A stretch of 64,000 nucleotides of DNA from DASWIG01 sp036397835 (GCA_036397835.1 DASWIG010000349.1:1-64000), one strand, 5' to 3'. Numbered from the stretch's first letter, positions 50,468 through 60,239 are shown. Program-made: numbers and translations. The notes: generated from the sequence alone by a model not told the origin.

Positions 50468-52577
50468 CGAGCGTCCTCCGGCAAGACCACGTCTTGCTGG
50501 CGCACCGAGGCCTGCCGTTCCAGGAAGCTCTCGATCTCCCCCGGTTCGATGCGAAAACCGCGAATTTTGACTTGCTGATCGATCCGGCCCAGGAACTCGA
50601 TCTCTCCATCTGCCGCCAATCGGGCCAGATCGCCGGTCCGGTAGAGGCGCTGGTCCGGCACCTCTGCAAAGGGGTCGGGGATGAATCTGCTGGCGGTCTG
50701 TCGCGGACGTCCCAGGTAGCCACGGCCCACCTGGATTCCTCCGATGTGGAGATGGCCCGCCACTCCTATGGGTAGAGCGTGGTCGAGAAGGTGAATGCGG
50801 GTATTGAACACCGGCCGCCCGATAGGGACGCTCATCTCGCCGCCGTCCGGAGCACAGGTATGGGAGGTGACGTCGATGGCGGCCTCGGTGGGACCGTAGA
50901 GATTGTGGAGCTCGGTCTTGAGATGCCCAAATCGTTTGCAGAAAAGACGCTCGTGCTCCGGCGTCAGGGCCTCGCCGCTGGCGATGATCCGCCGCAGGTT
51001 GGTGATGTCGGAAAGGCCCGGCTCCCGGAGAAAGACCCCCAGCATCGACGGCACGAGGTGCAGGACCGTCACCCGCCGTTCCACGATGAGGGACGCCAGG
51101 TAGGCGCTGATCCGGTGTCCCTCCGGTCGGGCCATCACCAGCCGCGCCCCCACGAGAAGAGGCCAGAAGAGCTCCCACACCGAGACGTCGAAGCTGATCG
51201 AAGTCTTTTGCAGCACACGGTCGGCCGGGGTGAGAGGATATGTTTTCTGCATCCAGAAGAGTCGATTGCAGATCGCCCGATGAGAGTTCATGGTTCCCTT
51301 CGGGCGCCCCGTGGAGCCGGAGGTATAAATCATGTAGGCGAGCTGCTCCAGGGCCACAACGTCTCTCGCGTGTTGTCTGCCTCTGCGGGCGTGTGCCCTC
51401 GTCGTCCCACGGAGTACGAGTCTTCCGGTAACCGGATCGCCTTCGACCACCACGGCGGCGCCGGAATCCCTGAGCATGAAGGCCAATCGTTCCTGGGGAT
51501 AGGATGGATCGAGAGGTACGTAGGCGCCGCCGGCCTGGAGAATCGCCAAAAGCCCCACCAGAAGCTCGGGCGACCGCTCCAACGAGATCGCGACCCGTAT
51601 CTCCGGTCCCACCCCGAGGTCGCGCAATCGCCCTGCCAGGTGGCCCGCCCGAGCTTGGAGCTCCCCGTAGGTGACAAACTGCTCTCCGATCTCCAGTGCC
51701 ACCGCGTCCGGAGTCCGTGCGGCCTGTGATTCGAAGAGCTCCGTCAAGCTCTGCGGGCCGGCAACAGGCACGTCCGTGTCGTTCCATTCCAGCGCCAGTT
51801 GATGTTTCTCTGCCGTGCTGATCAGGGAGAGCTCCCCCACTCGCCGTTGCGGATGAGCGCAAAGCTCCTCCAGCAGACCGGCGAAATGGACCTGCAGGCG
51901 GCGCAGCGTCACCCGGTCCCAAAGCTCCGTGCAGTATTCGAAAGCCCCATCCAAGGTGTCCCCCGACTCGGCCAGGGAAACCTTGAGATCGACGGGCACG
52001 GCGCTTGTTTCCGTTTCCAGAAAACGTATCACAAGATCCGGCAGATTGACGTCCTGGAAGGGAGCGTTGCCCCAGGCGAACGTCACCTGGAAGAGCGGCG
52101 AGCGCGATGGGTCCCTCTCCGGCTGCAGGGCGTCCACCAACTTCTCGAAAGGCAGATCCTGATAGGCATGAGCCCCAAGGACTCGCTGATTGACCTGAGC
52201 GAGCAAGTCCAGGAAGCTCGGATCACGCTTCAGATTTCCGCGGAAAACCAGGTGGTTGACGAAAGGACCGATCAGGTCCTCGGTCTCCGCGTGAGGTCGA
52301 TCGACGGGGGGCCTGCCTTTCCGGGCGAACGTCTTGCGAAGAACCTCGTGCCGTTGGACGATTTTCCGGAAGCTCATCGCCAGCGCCGCACCGTCCGGGG
52401 CTCCGTCGAAACGCAGCACGAAGGGGGTGCTGTAGGCGGCGGTGCTTTGACCCGCCAGCGCGTCGAGAAACCAAAAGCGCTCCTGAGCCCAGGACAGGGG
52501 CAGCTCCCGGTCACGGCGGGCGGCGGCCGCCGAACCGCCGAACAGCTCGCTCATCGCACGTCCTCCGACAAGACGAC
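50458..52577 (-). repeat. short direct repeat at the two junctions flanking module C
   Basis: The B/C junction (52551-52577) and the C/D junction (50464-50490) are similar over the stop-start overlap and the preceding codons: 22 of 27 bases match by eye. They encode VVLSEDVR-stop and VVLPEDAR-stop, followed by a start reading (M)SE in both cases. The repeat brackets the remnant module, as expected if it arose by duplication or was trimmed by recombination. The listed span covers both copies and the module between them. Confidence 0.65.
50464..52554 (-). CDS. degenerate NRPS module C: truncated condensation domain plus Ser-type A domain, no carrier
   Basis: The 696-aa ORF is intact but looks like a remnant. 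Its condensation domain opens normally (PLSWAQERFWFL), then jumps from FARKGRPPV to the AETEDLIGPF region. About 195 residues, including the HHxxxDG centre, are missing compared with subunit D. The A domain is near-identical in wording to that of subunit D and shows D, V, W, H, I, S, L, I, D at the code positions (serine type). It stops just after ERQASVRQ, before motif A10 and its Lys, and there is no PCP. It ends QDVVLPEDAR, echoing the end of subunit B (VVLSEDVR). It is most likely a copy of the C-A part of subunit D in decay. Start and stop still overlap neighbours (ATGA, GTGA), so translation through it is preserved. Confidence 0.85.
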
Positions 52578-55500
52578 GGGCCGCCGCCGTTGCCGGGCCT
52601 GCCGTTGGGCGGTCGCACGCTCCTGCATGCCGTCGAGCTCCGCCTGCTCGGCCTCGGCCTCGGTCTCGGCCTCGGCGAGGTAGCGTGCCAGGGAGCCGAT
52701 CGTCGGGTAGGTGAAGAGGTCGACCTGCAACAGGTCGTCCCGGCCGAGCTTTTTTGCCAGTTCCTCGTGGGCCTGGACCAGCGCCAGGGAATGGCCGCCA
52801 TGATCGAAGAAGTTGTCGTCAACGCCGAGTTTGTCGACCCGCAGCACGTCCTTCCAGACCTCGGCGATGGTGCGCTCCAGGCGGTTGCGCGGCGCCACGT
52901 ACTCGCCCGAGACATCCGAGCGCCGGCTCTCCGGCCGGGGCAGGGCGCGCAGGTCGAGCGCGCCGCCGGCGGTGCGCGGCAGAAGACCCACCGGCAGCAC
53001 CGCCTCCGGGCACAGGAAAGGCGGCAGCCGCTGGCGCAGGAATCCCGTGAGCTGGGCGGGTGAGACCGCGTCGGCGCACACCACGTAGGCCACCAGGCGC
53101 TTGTGCCCCGGATCGTCCTCGCGCACGGCGACCTCGACGTCGTCAACCTGCGGATGCGAGCGCAAGACCGCTTCCACCTCGCCCGGGTCGACGCGGTGCC
53201 CTTTGACCAACACCTGCCGGTCGCGGCGGCCGAGCGGCTCCAGGATGCCGTCGTGGCGGTAGCGGGCCAGGTCGCCGGTGCGGTGCAGCCGGCCGCCCGG
53301 CCGGCTGCCGAAGGGATCGGGAGCGAAGCTCGCGGCGGTCTCGCGAGCGTCTCCCATCACGGCGCGGGCCAGCCCCTCGCCGCCGAGGAGGAGCTCGCCG
53401 GTGGCGCCCACCGGGACCGGCTTCAGGGCGTCGTCGAGCAGGTAGACCTGGCGGCCGGCAAGCGGCCGCACCGTGGCGGTACCGTCGCGGCGGCGCGTCT
53501 CGACGCGCGAAAAGGCCGTCGCCTCGGTGCGCCCGTAGACGATGCAGACACGCTCGAGGGTGGAGCTCGCGAAGAGCTTCCCGAGCAGGGCTTCGGACGG
53601 CCGGTCATAGGCGAAGCTCACCGTCCGCAGCGCCGGCGGGAGCGCCTCCAGCCGGAGCAGCTCGGCCATGGCCGAAGGCGTGGCCGTCACCAACCGGACG
53701 TCCGCCGCGGCGGCCAGCCGCGAGGGGCGCAGGACGTCGCCGGCCAGCAGCACCCGGCCGCCGCGGGCGAGCGGCGCGAACAGCTCGAAGATCGAGACGT
53801 CGAGGCTGACCGGCGTCGACGCCAGGCAGCCGCCGAGATCCTCGTCGTCGAAGAGCTCCTGGGCCGCGGCGAGCCAGGTGGCGAGGGCCCGGTGCGGGAT
53901 CTCGATCCCCCGGCGCCCGCTCGGTCCGGAAGTGTACAGGACCCAGGCCAACTGCTCGCCCCGCGGCGGCGGCAGCGGCGCCGCCGGCTCGAAGGGCTCG
54001 CGGTCGGCGCGCACGACCCGGCAGCCGGACAGCGTCGGCAGTTGCTCGTGGAGCGGCGCCTCGCTCACCAGCCAGCGGGCGCCGCTGGCGTCGAGGGCTT
54101 CGAGCGGCCGCTCGGTGCTCTCGCCCAGGTCGACCGGCACGCAGGCACCGCCCGCCTTGAGCACCGCCAGCATGGCGACCACGAGGCGCGGAGTCCGCTC
54201 GAGGAAGATCCCCACCCGGTCCTCGGCGGCCAGGCCCAGGCGGCGGAGATGGCCGGCCAGACGCGACGAGCGTTCGTCGAGGTCGCCGTAGGTCAGGCTC
54301 TCGCCCTCCCACCGCACCGCTTCGCGTCCGGGATGGCGGCGCGCCGCCGCGGCGATCACCTCCGGCACCGTCCGCGCGGCCGGCGCCGCGACCGCGACGC
54401 CGCTCCATTCGCCCACCGACTGCCAGCGCTGCGCCGGGGAGAGCGGCTCGAGATCCCCCAACCGGGCGTCCGGCTGGCGGGCCATGGCGTCGAGCAGGCG
54501 GCCGAGGTGCTCCAGCCGCTGCCGGACGGCGCAGTCGCTGAAGCGCCCGGTGTCGTAGATCATCTTGAGCCGCAGCCCGGGCTTCTCGTAGGCGTGGACC
54601 AATAGCGGATAGCCGGGCTGGCGGCGGATCTGCACCGTCATGCTCCGGTATCGCGGGCCCAGCCAGGGCAGCGACGCGCTCAACGGGTAGCGCTCGAATT
54701 GCACCAGACTGTCGAAGAGCGGTTGGCCGGAGGCGATGTCGCTCCACTCCTGGACCTTGGAGAGCGCCGTGTGCTCGTGGGGGCGCAGTGCCGTCCAGAA
54801 GCTGCGCAGCTCTTCCAGGTAGACGCTCAAGGGCTTGCTCGGCTCGGCTATGGCCCGCACGGCGAGGGTGTTGACCATCGGACCGACGATCGTGTCGCCG
54901 CCGGGGAGCGACGCGCGGCACGACTTGACGGCCCCGAAGGCGACGTCGTGACGCCCGCTGTAGCGCGCCAGCAGCAAGCCCCAGGCGGCCTGGGTCACCG
55001 TGTTGAGGCTCAGGCCCTCGCGCTGGCACCTGGCGGCGAGGGCGGCGCCGGTCTCCGGTGACAGGAGGAGGTCCATTTCCCGGTGGCCGCGGCTCGGGTC
55101 CGCGGCCGAGCTCTCGAGGCCGTCCGCGGCAGGAGTCGGGCTTTCGAAGCCGGCGAAGGCGGCGCGCCAGAAGGCCTCGTCTCGCGACGCGTCCTGAGCC
55201 GCGACGTGCTCGACGTAGTCGCGGAACGGCAGCGACTGCCGGGGCTCGAAGGCGCTGCCCGCGGCGATCGCCGCGTAGCGGCCGAAGAGGTCGGTGGTGG
55301 CGATCGGCACGGAGCGCCCGTCGACCACCGCGTGATGGACGGTGATCAGGATCCGAGACCCGGACGCGCCGCCGTGGAAGAGCGCCGCGCGGATCAGCGG
55401 CGGCCTGCCGAGCACGAAGCCGCGGCGCCGGTCCTCGCGCAGATATCCCTCCAGGCGGATCTCCTGCTCCTCGGTGGGCAGCTCGCTCCAATCCTGCGCG

Positions 55501-55748
55501 GTGAACGGCACCTGCACCGCCGGGGCCACCCACTGCCGGGCCTCGGCGCCGTGCCAGTCAAAGGCCGTGCGCAGCGCCGGGTGACGCTGGACCATCCAGT
55601 CCAGGCAGTCCCGCAGCAGAGGAGCGTCGACTGCCTCGGGAAGGGCGAAGACGAGCTGCCAGACGTCGACGCCGGAGCCCGGGCGGTTCAGGCTCTGAAC
55701 GAGCATTCCCTCCTGGATCGGGGACAGCGGATAGCTCTCTTGCGTCAT
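52551..55748 (-). CDS. NRPS subunit B: C-A-PCP with a probably inactive adenylation domain
   Basis: This 1065-aa protein has C about 5-430 (LSPIQEGM opening, HHAVVDG), A about 450-960 and PCP near 985 (DHGGHSL). The A domain is divergent at key sites. Motif A3 reads TSGPSGRRGI instead of TSGSTGxPKG, motif A5 reads YGRTEA, and the A10 lysine motif reads TAGGALD with no Lys. A7 (RTGDLARY) and A8 (RRDRQVLVKG) remain. Amino-acid adenylation is therefore doubtful, and the code (about DVFTSAVAF) matches no pattern I know. ATG 55748 is preferred over GTG 55760 because of GAGG at good spacing. The gene follows the LanB-like gene by 12 bp. Starting with a C domain, it may accept an acyl or aminoacyl group from outside. 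Confidence 0.87.
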   Translation of the reverse strand: MTQESYPLSPIQEGMLVQSLNRPGSGVDVWQLVFALPEAVDAPLLRDCLDWMVQRHPALRTAFDWHGAEARQWVAPAVQVPFTAQDWSELPTEEQEIRLEGYLREDRRRGFVLGRPPLIRAALFHGGASGSRILITVHHAVVDGRSVPIATTDLFGRYAAIAAGSAFEPRQSLPFRDYVEHVAAQDASRDEAFWRAAFAGFESPTPAADGLESSAADPSRGHREMDLLLSPETGAALAARCQREGLSLNTVTQAAWGLLLARYSGRHDVAFGAVKSCRASLPGGDTIVGPMVNTLAVRAIAEPSKPLSVYLEELRSFWTALRPHEHTALSKVQEWSDIASGQPLFDSLVQFERYPLSASLPWLGPRYRSMTVQIRRQPGYPLLVHAYEKPGLRLKMIYDTGRFSDCAVRQRLEHLGRLLDAMARQPDARLGDLEPLSPAQRWQSVGEWSGVAVAAPAARTVPEVIAAAARRHPGREAVRWEGESLTYGDLDERSSRLAGHLRRLGLAAEDRVGIFLERTPRLVVAMLAVLKAGGACVPVDLGESTERPLEALDASGARWLVSEAPLHEQLPTLSGCRVVRADREPFEPAAPLPPPRGEQLAWVLYTSGPSGRRGIEIPHRALATWLAAAQELFDDEDLGGCLASTPVSLDVSIFELFAPLARGGRVLLAGDVLRPSRLAAAADVRLVTATPSAMAELLRLEALPPALRTVSFAYDRPSEALLGKLFASSTLERVCIVYGRTEATAFSRVETRRRDGTATVRPLAGRQVYLLDDALKPVPVGATGELLLGGEGLARAVMGDARETAASFAPDPFGSRPGGRLHRTGDLARYRHDGILEPLGRRDRQVLVKGHRVDPGEVEAVLRSHPQVDDVEVAVREDDPGHKRLVAYVVCADAVSPAQLTGFLRQRLPPFLCPEAVLPVGLLPRTAGGALDLRALPRPESRRSDVSGEYVAPRNRLERTIAEVWKDVLRVDKLGVDDNFFDHGGHSLALVQAHEELAKKLGRDDLLQVDLFTYPTIGSLARYLAEAETEAEAEQAELDGMQERATAQRQARQRRRPVVLSEDVR

Positions 55749-55760
55749 TCGCAACCTCAC

Positions 55761-58331
55761 TTACGCGGGTGGGTCGGGTGGCGGCGCCTCGGCGGCCGTC
55801 AGGTCGACGGCGACGATCCTCAGCTCGCTCGTGTAGGTCTGGCCTTCGGCGTCCGGCAACCAGGTCTGGTCGGGAGCCGGCAGCATCTCGCTGGCGGAGA
55901 CCCGCGCCGCCTCGCCGTGCGCTTCGCGGGCGCGGCGGATCTCCTTGGCGAAGATGGCGACGTAGAGCGGATTGTCGAAGTCGACGAACATGGGCTTGAT
56001 CTCGCTCGACGTGCGGGTGAACACGAAGCGCGGCATCCCGTGGCCCGCGGCCCAGCGCCGGACTTTGACGAAGAGCTCGAAGGCGTCTTTCTCGTCGGCG
56101 AAGGTCAGCTCTGCGCCGGCGAAGCGCCAGGTCTCGCGGGCCATGACCAGGCGGTCGACGGTGACCCGCGGGGTATGGTCCCAGGCCGGCAGGAGGCGGG
56201 TTTCGAGGGCGAGCAGGAGCGAGAGGATCAGCGCGAAGCACTCGACGGGCTCGACCTCCAGGCGGCCATCGTGGGTGCGCACCCTCAGGCGGCCGTCGCG
56301 TCGCTCGAGCTGCAGCTCGGAGAGCTTCAGGACCCGCGCTCCCTCGAGGCCCGCGGCGTCGGCCGAGGTGACGAGCAGGTAGTCCCGAGGGCTCACCAGG
56401 CTCATGTTCGTCCGCGTGGTGGCGCGCGGCACGTTCTTCGGAGTCACCGACAGCACGCGGGGGACGGTGACGTCGCGCGCCACCGCCCGCACGAGCTCCT
56501 CGGGGCGGGGGTGCTGCTCGACGAAGACCGAGGAGTTGAGGGTGTTGGTGGCGACGTGGAGCTCGCCCATCACGATCTGGAAGTCGCCGCCGGCCAGCGC
56601 TTCGACGCTGGGCGAGGAGATCATGAGGTCAGGACTGTGGTGGCAGGCACCCGGCCAGCCGATGCCTGAAGTGCGGAAGGCGGCGCGGACCCGGGGGCCC
56701 AGCTTCTCGCTCGAGAGCTGCACGCGCCGGCTGCCGGGCCGGATGCCGAGGAGCTCGGCCCAGAGCTGCTGATAGCTCTCGAGCACCCGGTCGAGGGGTC
56801 GGCCGCGGGCGCCGAAGATCAGGTGCTGGGCCTGGAACCAGAAATCGACCATCTCGACCGTCGACGAGGCGGACCTTTCGGCCAGCTCGAGATGGACCTC
56901 CTCGAAAGCCCGCCGGTATTCCTCGGCCACCCGGCAGCTCAGCCAGCGGCTGCTGTCGAGGACCAGCTCCAGGGGGGGCGCCAGGGTGGCGAGCAGCTTC
57001 TTGCCGAGCCGGACGTCGACGTGGCGCCGGCAATCCTCGTAGACGAGGGTGCGGGCGGCGTAGGTCCGGCCGGCGGCACGCGTCGGCTCCTGGCCGGTCA
57101 GGCGGGTGAAACACTCCTCGAGGCTCTCGAAGGACTCGTCGAGGCGTTGTGGATCGCCGGCCGCTTCGCCGACCCTGCGCCGGGCGGCATCGAGCTCGTC
57201 GAGGTCGGCCAGGGCGCCGTCGCGCAGCTCGAGGTCCAGAATCGCCTCGAGCTGGGCCCTCAGGGTCCGCTCGGGATGGGCCTCGAGGGGAATCTCGAGG
57301 CCCCATGAGAGCACGCCTTCGTCCCGCAGGCGGTCGAAGAGGTCGAGCACCTCCTGCGGATCCTCGACGTCGCTCGCGGGGTCCGCCGCCAATTGCTCGG
57401 CGATCGTCCGGGCGGGACGGCGGCCGTCGCAGGCGGCCAGCGCCGCCGCTTCCGTCGCGCTCAGCGGCCGCGGCGACTCGAACGGCCGGCGCACGCTCGT
57501 GGCGCCGAGCTTAACGAACGGCAGGATCCGCGGCGGAAGCCAACTGCGCAGCGCCGGATCCGCCGTCATCCGCTCGGCGAGCGCGTCCACGGTCCAGCCT
57601 TCGAAACAGACCTTGCGATCGCAGAGCATCTCGGGGTGGACGCGGACCCGGACCACCTCGTCCTCCTCGCTCCACCAGGCCCAGCCGACAGGACCGAAGA
57701 AGCCGATCGTGTCGTTCTTGGCGCCGTAGCGTTGGAGATAACGCGCCACGAGCTCCTCGCGGCGGCGATAGGCGGAGCTGCCGAAGTCCTCGCGGCCGGA
57801 GGCCAGCAAACGCTCGACGCCGGTGTGGAAGCCGCGCCGGTTCTGCCACAGGACGGCTTCCTGGAAGCGCGCAGTGGCGGCGATCCGGCGCAGGCTTTGG
57901 GTGACCGCGGATCCGGCGCGCTCGAAGGCCTCTCGGAGCTCGCGCAGCGCCGAGTCCCGCTGCTCCAGCGCCCGCTGATAGGCCTCGACGGCCGAACGGG
58001 TGGCGGCGTTGAGCGGCGCGAGGTCTTCGTGGCAGGGGCTCGCGGCCTCGAGACGCCGGCGCACCCGGCGCAGGGCTCGGCGCTCGGCGTCCGAGCTGCG
58101 CCGGATGTCGCCGCGCAGGGCGATGGAGGCCTGGTTGCGGAGCCATTCCAACTCCTCCTCGCAGAGCAACAAGCGCTGCGCCGCCGCGCCGCAGTCGCCG
58201 ACCTCGGGGCCGGTCACGGCGGCGACGGGAAATCCCGCGGCGCGCAATGCCGTGCATCGCCAAAAGGCCCACCGCCCCGCTCCGGGCAGAGACACCAAGT
58301 GCCCAACGTCCCCCAAGGCCCAGTCCTCCAC
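55761..58331 (-). CDS. LanB-like (lantibiotic dehydratase N-terminal/glutamylation or PEARL-type) protein
   Basis: The 856-aa protein resembles the glutamylation part of LanB dehydratases. It has an N-terminal WAFWRCTALRAAGFPV, a Lant_dehydr_N-like motif RYGAKNDTIGFFGP near residues 200-215, a long middle domain, and a C-terminal PRFVFTRTSSEIKPMFVDFDNPL. Length fits split LanB glutamylation subunits and peptide aminoacyl-tRNA ligases, which use aminoacyl-tRNA to add amino acids to a peptide. The separate elimination domain (SpaB_C type) needed to turn glutamylated Ser into dehydroalanine is not seen here or nearby. No precursor-peptide gene was found upstream. It is the first gene of the NRPS operon (GTG start 58331) and ends 12 bp before subunit B. 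It may therefore act on an NRPS-bound or released intermediate; this role is inferred only. Confidence 0.75.
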   Translation of the reverse strand: MEDWALGDVGHLVSLPGAGRWAFWRCTALRAAGFPVAAVTGPEVGDCGAAAQRLLLCEEELEWLRNQASIALRGDIRRSSDAERRALRRVRRRLEAASPCHEDLAPLNAATRSAVEAYQRALEQRDSALRELREAFERAGSAVTQSLRRIAATARFQEAVLWQNRRGFHTGVERLLASGREDFGSSAYRRREELVARYLQRYGAKNDTIGFFGPVGWAWWSEEDEVVRVRVHPEMLCDRKVCFEGWTVDALAERMTADPALRSWLPPRILPFVKLGATSVRRPFESPRPLSATEAAALAACDGRRPARTIAEQLAADPASDVEDPQEVLDLFDRLRDEGVLSWGLEIPLEAHPERTLRAQLEAILDLELRDGALADLDELDAARRRVGEAAGDPQRLDESFESLEECFTRLTGQEPTRAAGRTYAARTLVYEDCRRHVDVRLGKKLLATLAPPLELVLDSSRWLSCRVAEEYRRAFEEVHLELAERSASSTVEMVDFWFQAQHLIFGARGRPLDRVLESYQQLWAELLGIRPGSRRVQLSSEKLGPRVRAAFRTSGIGWPGACHHSPDLMISSPSVEALAGGDFQIVMGELHVATNTLNSSVFVEQHPRPEELVRAVARDVTVPRVLSVTPKNVPRATTRTNMSLVSPRDYLLVTSADAAGLEGARVLKLSELQLERRDGRLRVRTHDGRLEVEPVECFALILSLLLALETRLLPAWDHTPRVTVDRLVMARETWRFAGAELTFADEKDAFELFVKVRRWAAGHGMPRFVFTRTSSEIKPMFVDFDNPLYVAIFAKEIRRAREAHGEAARVSASEMLPAPDQTWLPDAEGQTYTSELRIVAVDLTAAEAPPPDPPA

Positions 58332-58452
58332 CGACTCCGGTAGTCTCCAGGATCATGAACTCCGCAGCGTGCGGGTTACCCTCTTCCGCAGCGCGTCCAG
58401 GGCGGAGTCCAACACGTGCGACCGTCCCGACGGCCACCATGAAGCGGCCCAC

Positions 58453-58481
58453 ACTCTACTCCCAAGCTCGAGGAGAAGCAA
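58453..58481 (-). promoter_or_regulatory. possible sigma70-type promoter of the biosynthetic operon
   Basis: On the minus strand TTGCTT (58476-58481) and TAGAGT (58453-58458) are separated by 17 bp, with transcription expected near 58446, about 115 nt before the LanB-like start. The match is weak (3/6 and 4/6). Confidence 0.25.
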
Positions 58482-58501
58482 GAGGTCAGTAGGCGTCTTT
58501 G

Positions 58502-58594
58502 CCCCGCGCGGGGTTGCTTCCGGGGCCCCGACTCGTTATCATCCGGGCTCGGCGGCGAACGCCTGAGCCTCGCCGGCTCCGCGCCTCGCGGAGT
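58502..58594. promoter_or_regulatory. three palindromes in the divergent LanB-like/pccB control region
   Basis: Between the two divergent genes lie a perfect CCCCGCGCGGGG (58502-58513), a perfect CGGGGCCCCG (58521-58530) and a 7-bp inverted repeat CTCCGCG/CGCGGAG with a 3-nt loop (58578-58594). A TGATACT box just after the last could be a -10 element for pccB. They could be operator sites shared by both directions, but high GC content makes such palindromes less informative. Confidence 0.3.
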
Positions 58595-58629
58595 CTGATA
58601 CTTACCCGCGAGCCCACTGAGGGAACGAG

Positions 58630-60192
58630 ATGGCAAAGGTGTCCCGTGAGGTTCTCTTCGAAGATCTGGATCGGCGGCTTGCCGCGTCAGCAGCTGGCGG
58701 CGGGCCGGAGAGGGTCGCCAAGCAAAATGCGCTGGGCAAGCTGACGGCTCGCCAGCGAGTCGAGGCGCTGCTCGATCCCGGCTCGTTCTTCGAGCTCGAC
58801 GCGCTGGTGACCCATCAGTGCAAGGACTTCGGCATGGACCGGAAAGTGGTTCCGGGAGACGGAGTGATCACCGGGCACGGGACGATCGACGGCCGGCGGG
58901 TCCACCTCTTCTCGCAGGATTGCACGGTCTTCGGCGGCTCCTTGTCCAGTGCCGGAGCCCGGAAGATCTGCAAGGTCATCGACCTTGCAGCCGACACCGG
59001 GACTCCGCTCATCGGCCTCAACGACGGCGGCGGCGCCCGCATTCAAGAGGGTGTCGCCTCGCTCGACGGCTATGCGGCGCTGGCCCGGCGGATCGCCCAT
59101 GCCTCCGGCTGGATTCCGCAGATCTCCGCCATTCTGGGCGCCTGCGCGGGCGGCGCCTCCTACACCCCGGCCGGGACGGACTTCCTCTTCATGGTCGAGA
59201 AGACGAGCTTCATGTTCGTCACCGGACCCGAGGTGATCCGGCAGGCGACGAGAGAGGAGGTGACGCAGGAGGCCCTGGGCGGGGCCATGACGCATTTCTC
59301 CAAGACCGGCGTCGCTCACGTCAAGACGCCGGACGACGGCACCTGCCTGCAGGAGATCCGACGCCTGCTGTCGTATCTGCCCGACAACAGCGGCCAGAAA
59401 CCGCCCCGACTCGCGGCACCGGCCGAGAACGGGCATGCGGGCGAGGAGCTTGACGAGATCATCCCCGAAGATCCGAGCAGCACCTACGACGTCAAGGCGC
59501 TGATCAACGGGATCGTCGACGAGGACAGCTTTTTCGAGCTGCAGGCCGCCTGGGCGAAGAACATCGTCATCGGCTTGTCGCGGATCGGCGGCTTTGCCGT
59601 CGGCATCGTCGCCAACCAGCCCAAGCACCTCGCCGGCGCGCTCGACATCAACGCTTCGCTCAAAGCGGCGCGGTTCATCCGCTTTTGCGACGCCTTCGAG
59701 ATCCCGGTGTTCACGATCCTCGACACTCCCGGCTACCTCCCCGGAACCCACCAGGAATACAACGGGATCATCCGTCACGGCGCCAAGCTGGGTTTCGCCT
59801 ACGCCGAAGCGACGACTCCGACCATCACCCTCGTCACTCGCAAGGCCTATGGTGGGTCCTATGGCGCGATGGGAAGCAAGCAGATCGGGTGCGACGTCAA
59901 TCTCGCCTATCCCAGCGCCGAGATCGCGGTCATGGCGCCGGAGAGCTCAGCACGAATCCTTTACCGCAACGAGCTGACGGCGGCGGGCGAAAACGCCGCG
60001 GAGCTCTACAAGCAGCGGGTCGAGGAGCTGCGCTCGATACTCTCGAATCCCTACGTCGCCGCGGCGCGCGGCGAGATCGACGCGGTGATCAAGCCGCGAG
60101 AAACCCGTGGCCACGTCCTGCGAAGCCTCGAGCAACTACGCACCAAGAACGTCGTGAGACGCTGGAAAAAACACTCGAACATCCCGCTGTGA
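58630..60192 (+). CDS. pccB: propionyl/acyl-CoA carboxylase beta subunit (carboxyltransferase)
   Basis: The 520-aa protein is a biotin-dependent carboxyltransferase that moves carboxyl from biotin to propionyl- or acetyl-CoA. It opens with AKQNALGKLTARQRVEALLDPGSF. It has the first oxyanion region GGGARIQEGV and ACAGGASYTPA, and in the C-terminal half TPGYLPGTHQEYNGIIRHGAKL, KAYGGSYGAMGSK and AYPSAEIAVM. Length is typical of PccB. The alpha (biotin carboxylase/carrier) partner is not in the window. It is divergent from the NRPS/PKS operon and could supply malonyl- or methylmalonyl-CoA to it, or serve general metabolism. A GAGGGA box lies just before the ATG. Confidence 0.93.
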   Translation: MAKVSREVLFEDLDRRLAASAAGGGPERVAKQNALGKLTARQRVEALLDPGSFFELDALVTHQCKDFGMDRKVVPGDGVITGHGTIDGRRVHLFSQDCTVFGGSLSSAGARKICKVIDLAADTGTPLIGLNDGGGARIQEGVASLDGYAALARRIAHASGWIPQISAILGACAGGASYTPAGTDFLFMVEKTSFMFVTGPEVIRQATREEVTQEALGGAMTHFSKTGVAHVKTPDDGTCLQEIRRLLSYLPDNSGQKPPRLAAPAENGHAGEELDEIIPEDPSSTYDVKALINGIVDEDSFFELQAAWAKNIVIGLSRIGGFAVGIVANQPKHLAGALDINASLKAARFIRFCDAFEIPVFTILDTPGYLPGTHQEYNGIIRHGAKLGFAYAEATTPTITLVTRKAYGGSYGAMGSKQIGCDVNLAYPSAEIAVMAPESSARILYRNELTAAGENAAELYKQRVEELRSILSNPYVAAARGEIDAVIKPRETRGHVLRSLEQLRTKNVVRRWKKHSNIPL

Positions 60193-60239
60193 CGGAATCC
60201 CGGCGCGCCCGGCCCAGCGGGTTGGAAGGTCGTAGGACC

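Noticed and set aside
50468..51922. 485-codon upstream extension of subunit D
   Set aside because: It reads module C in another frame. The KS domain starts right after GTG 50467, which overlaps the previous stop.
57511..58452. Minus-strand ORF starting before the LanB-like gene in another frame
   Set aside because: It runs inside the LanB-like gene, whose own frame carries the family motifs; it looks like a GC-driven shadow.
58376..58636. Small minus-strand ORF upstream of the LanB-like gene as a possible RiPP precursor
   Set aside because: It overlaps the pccB start, is Arg/Pro-rich with no leader-core look, and has no clear ribosome site.
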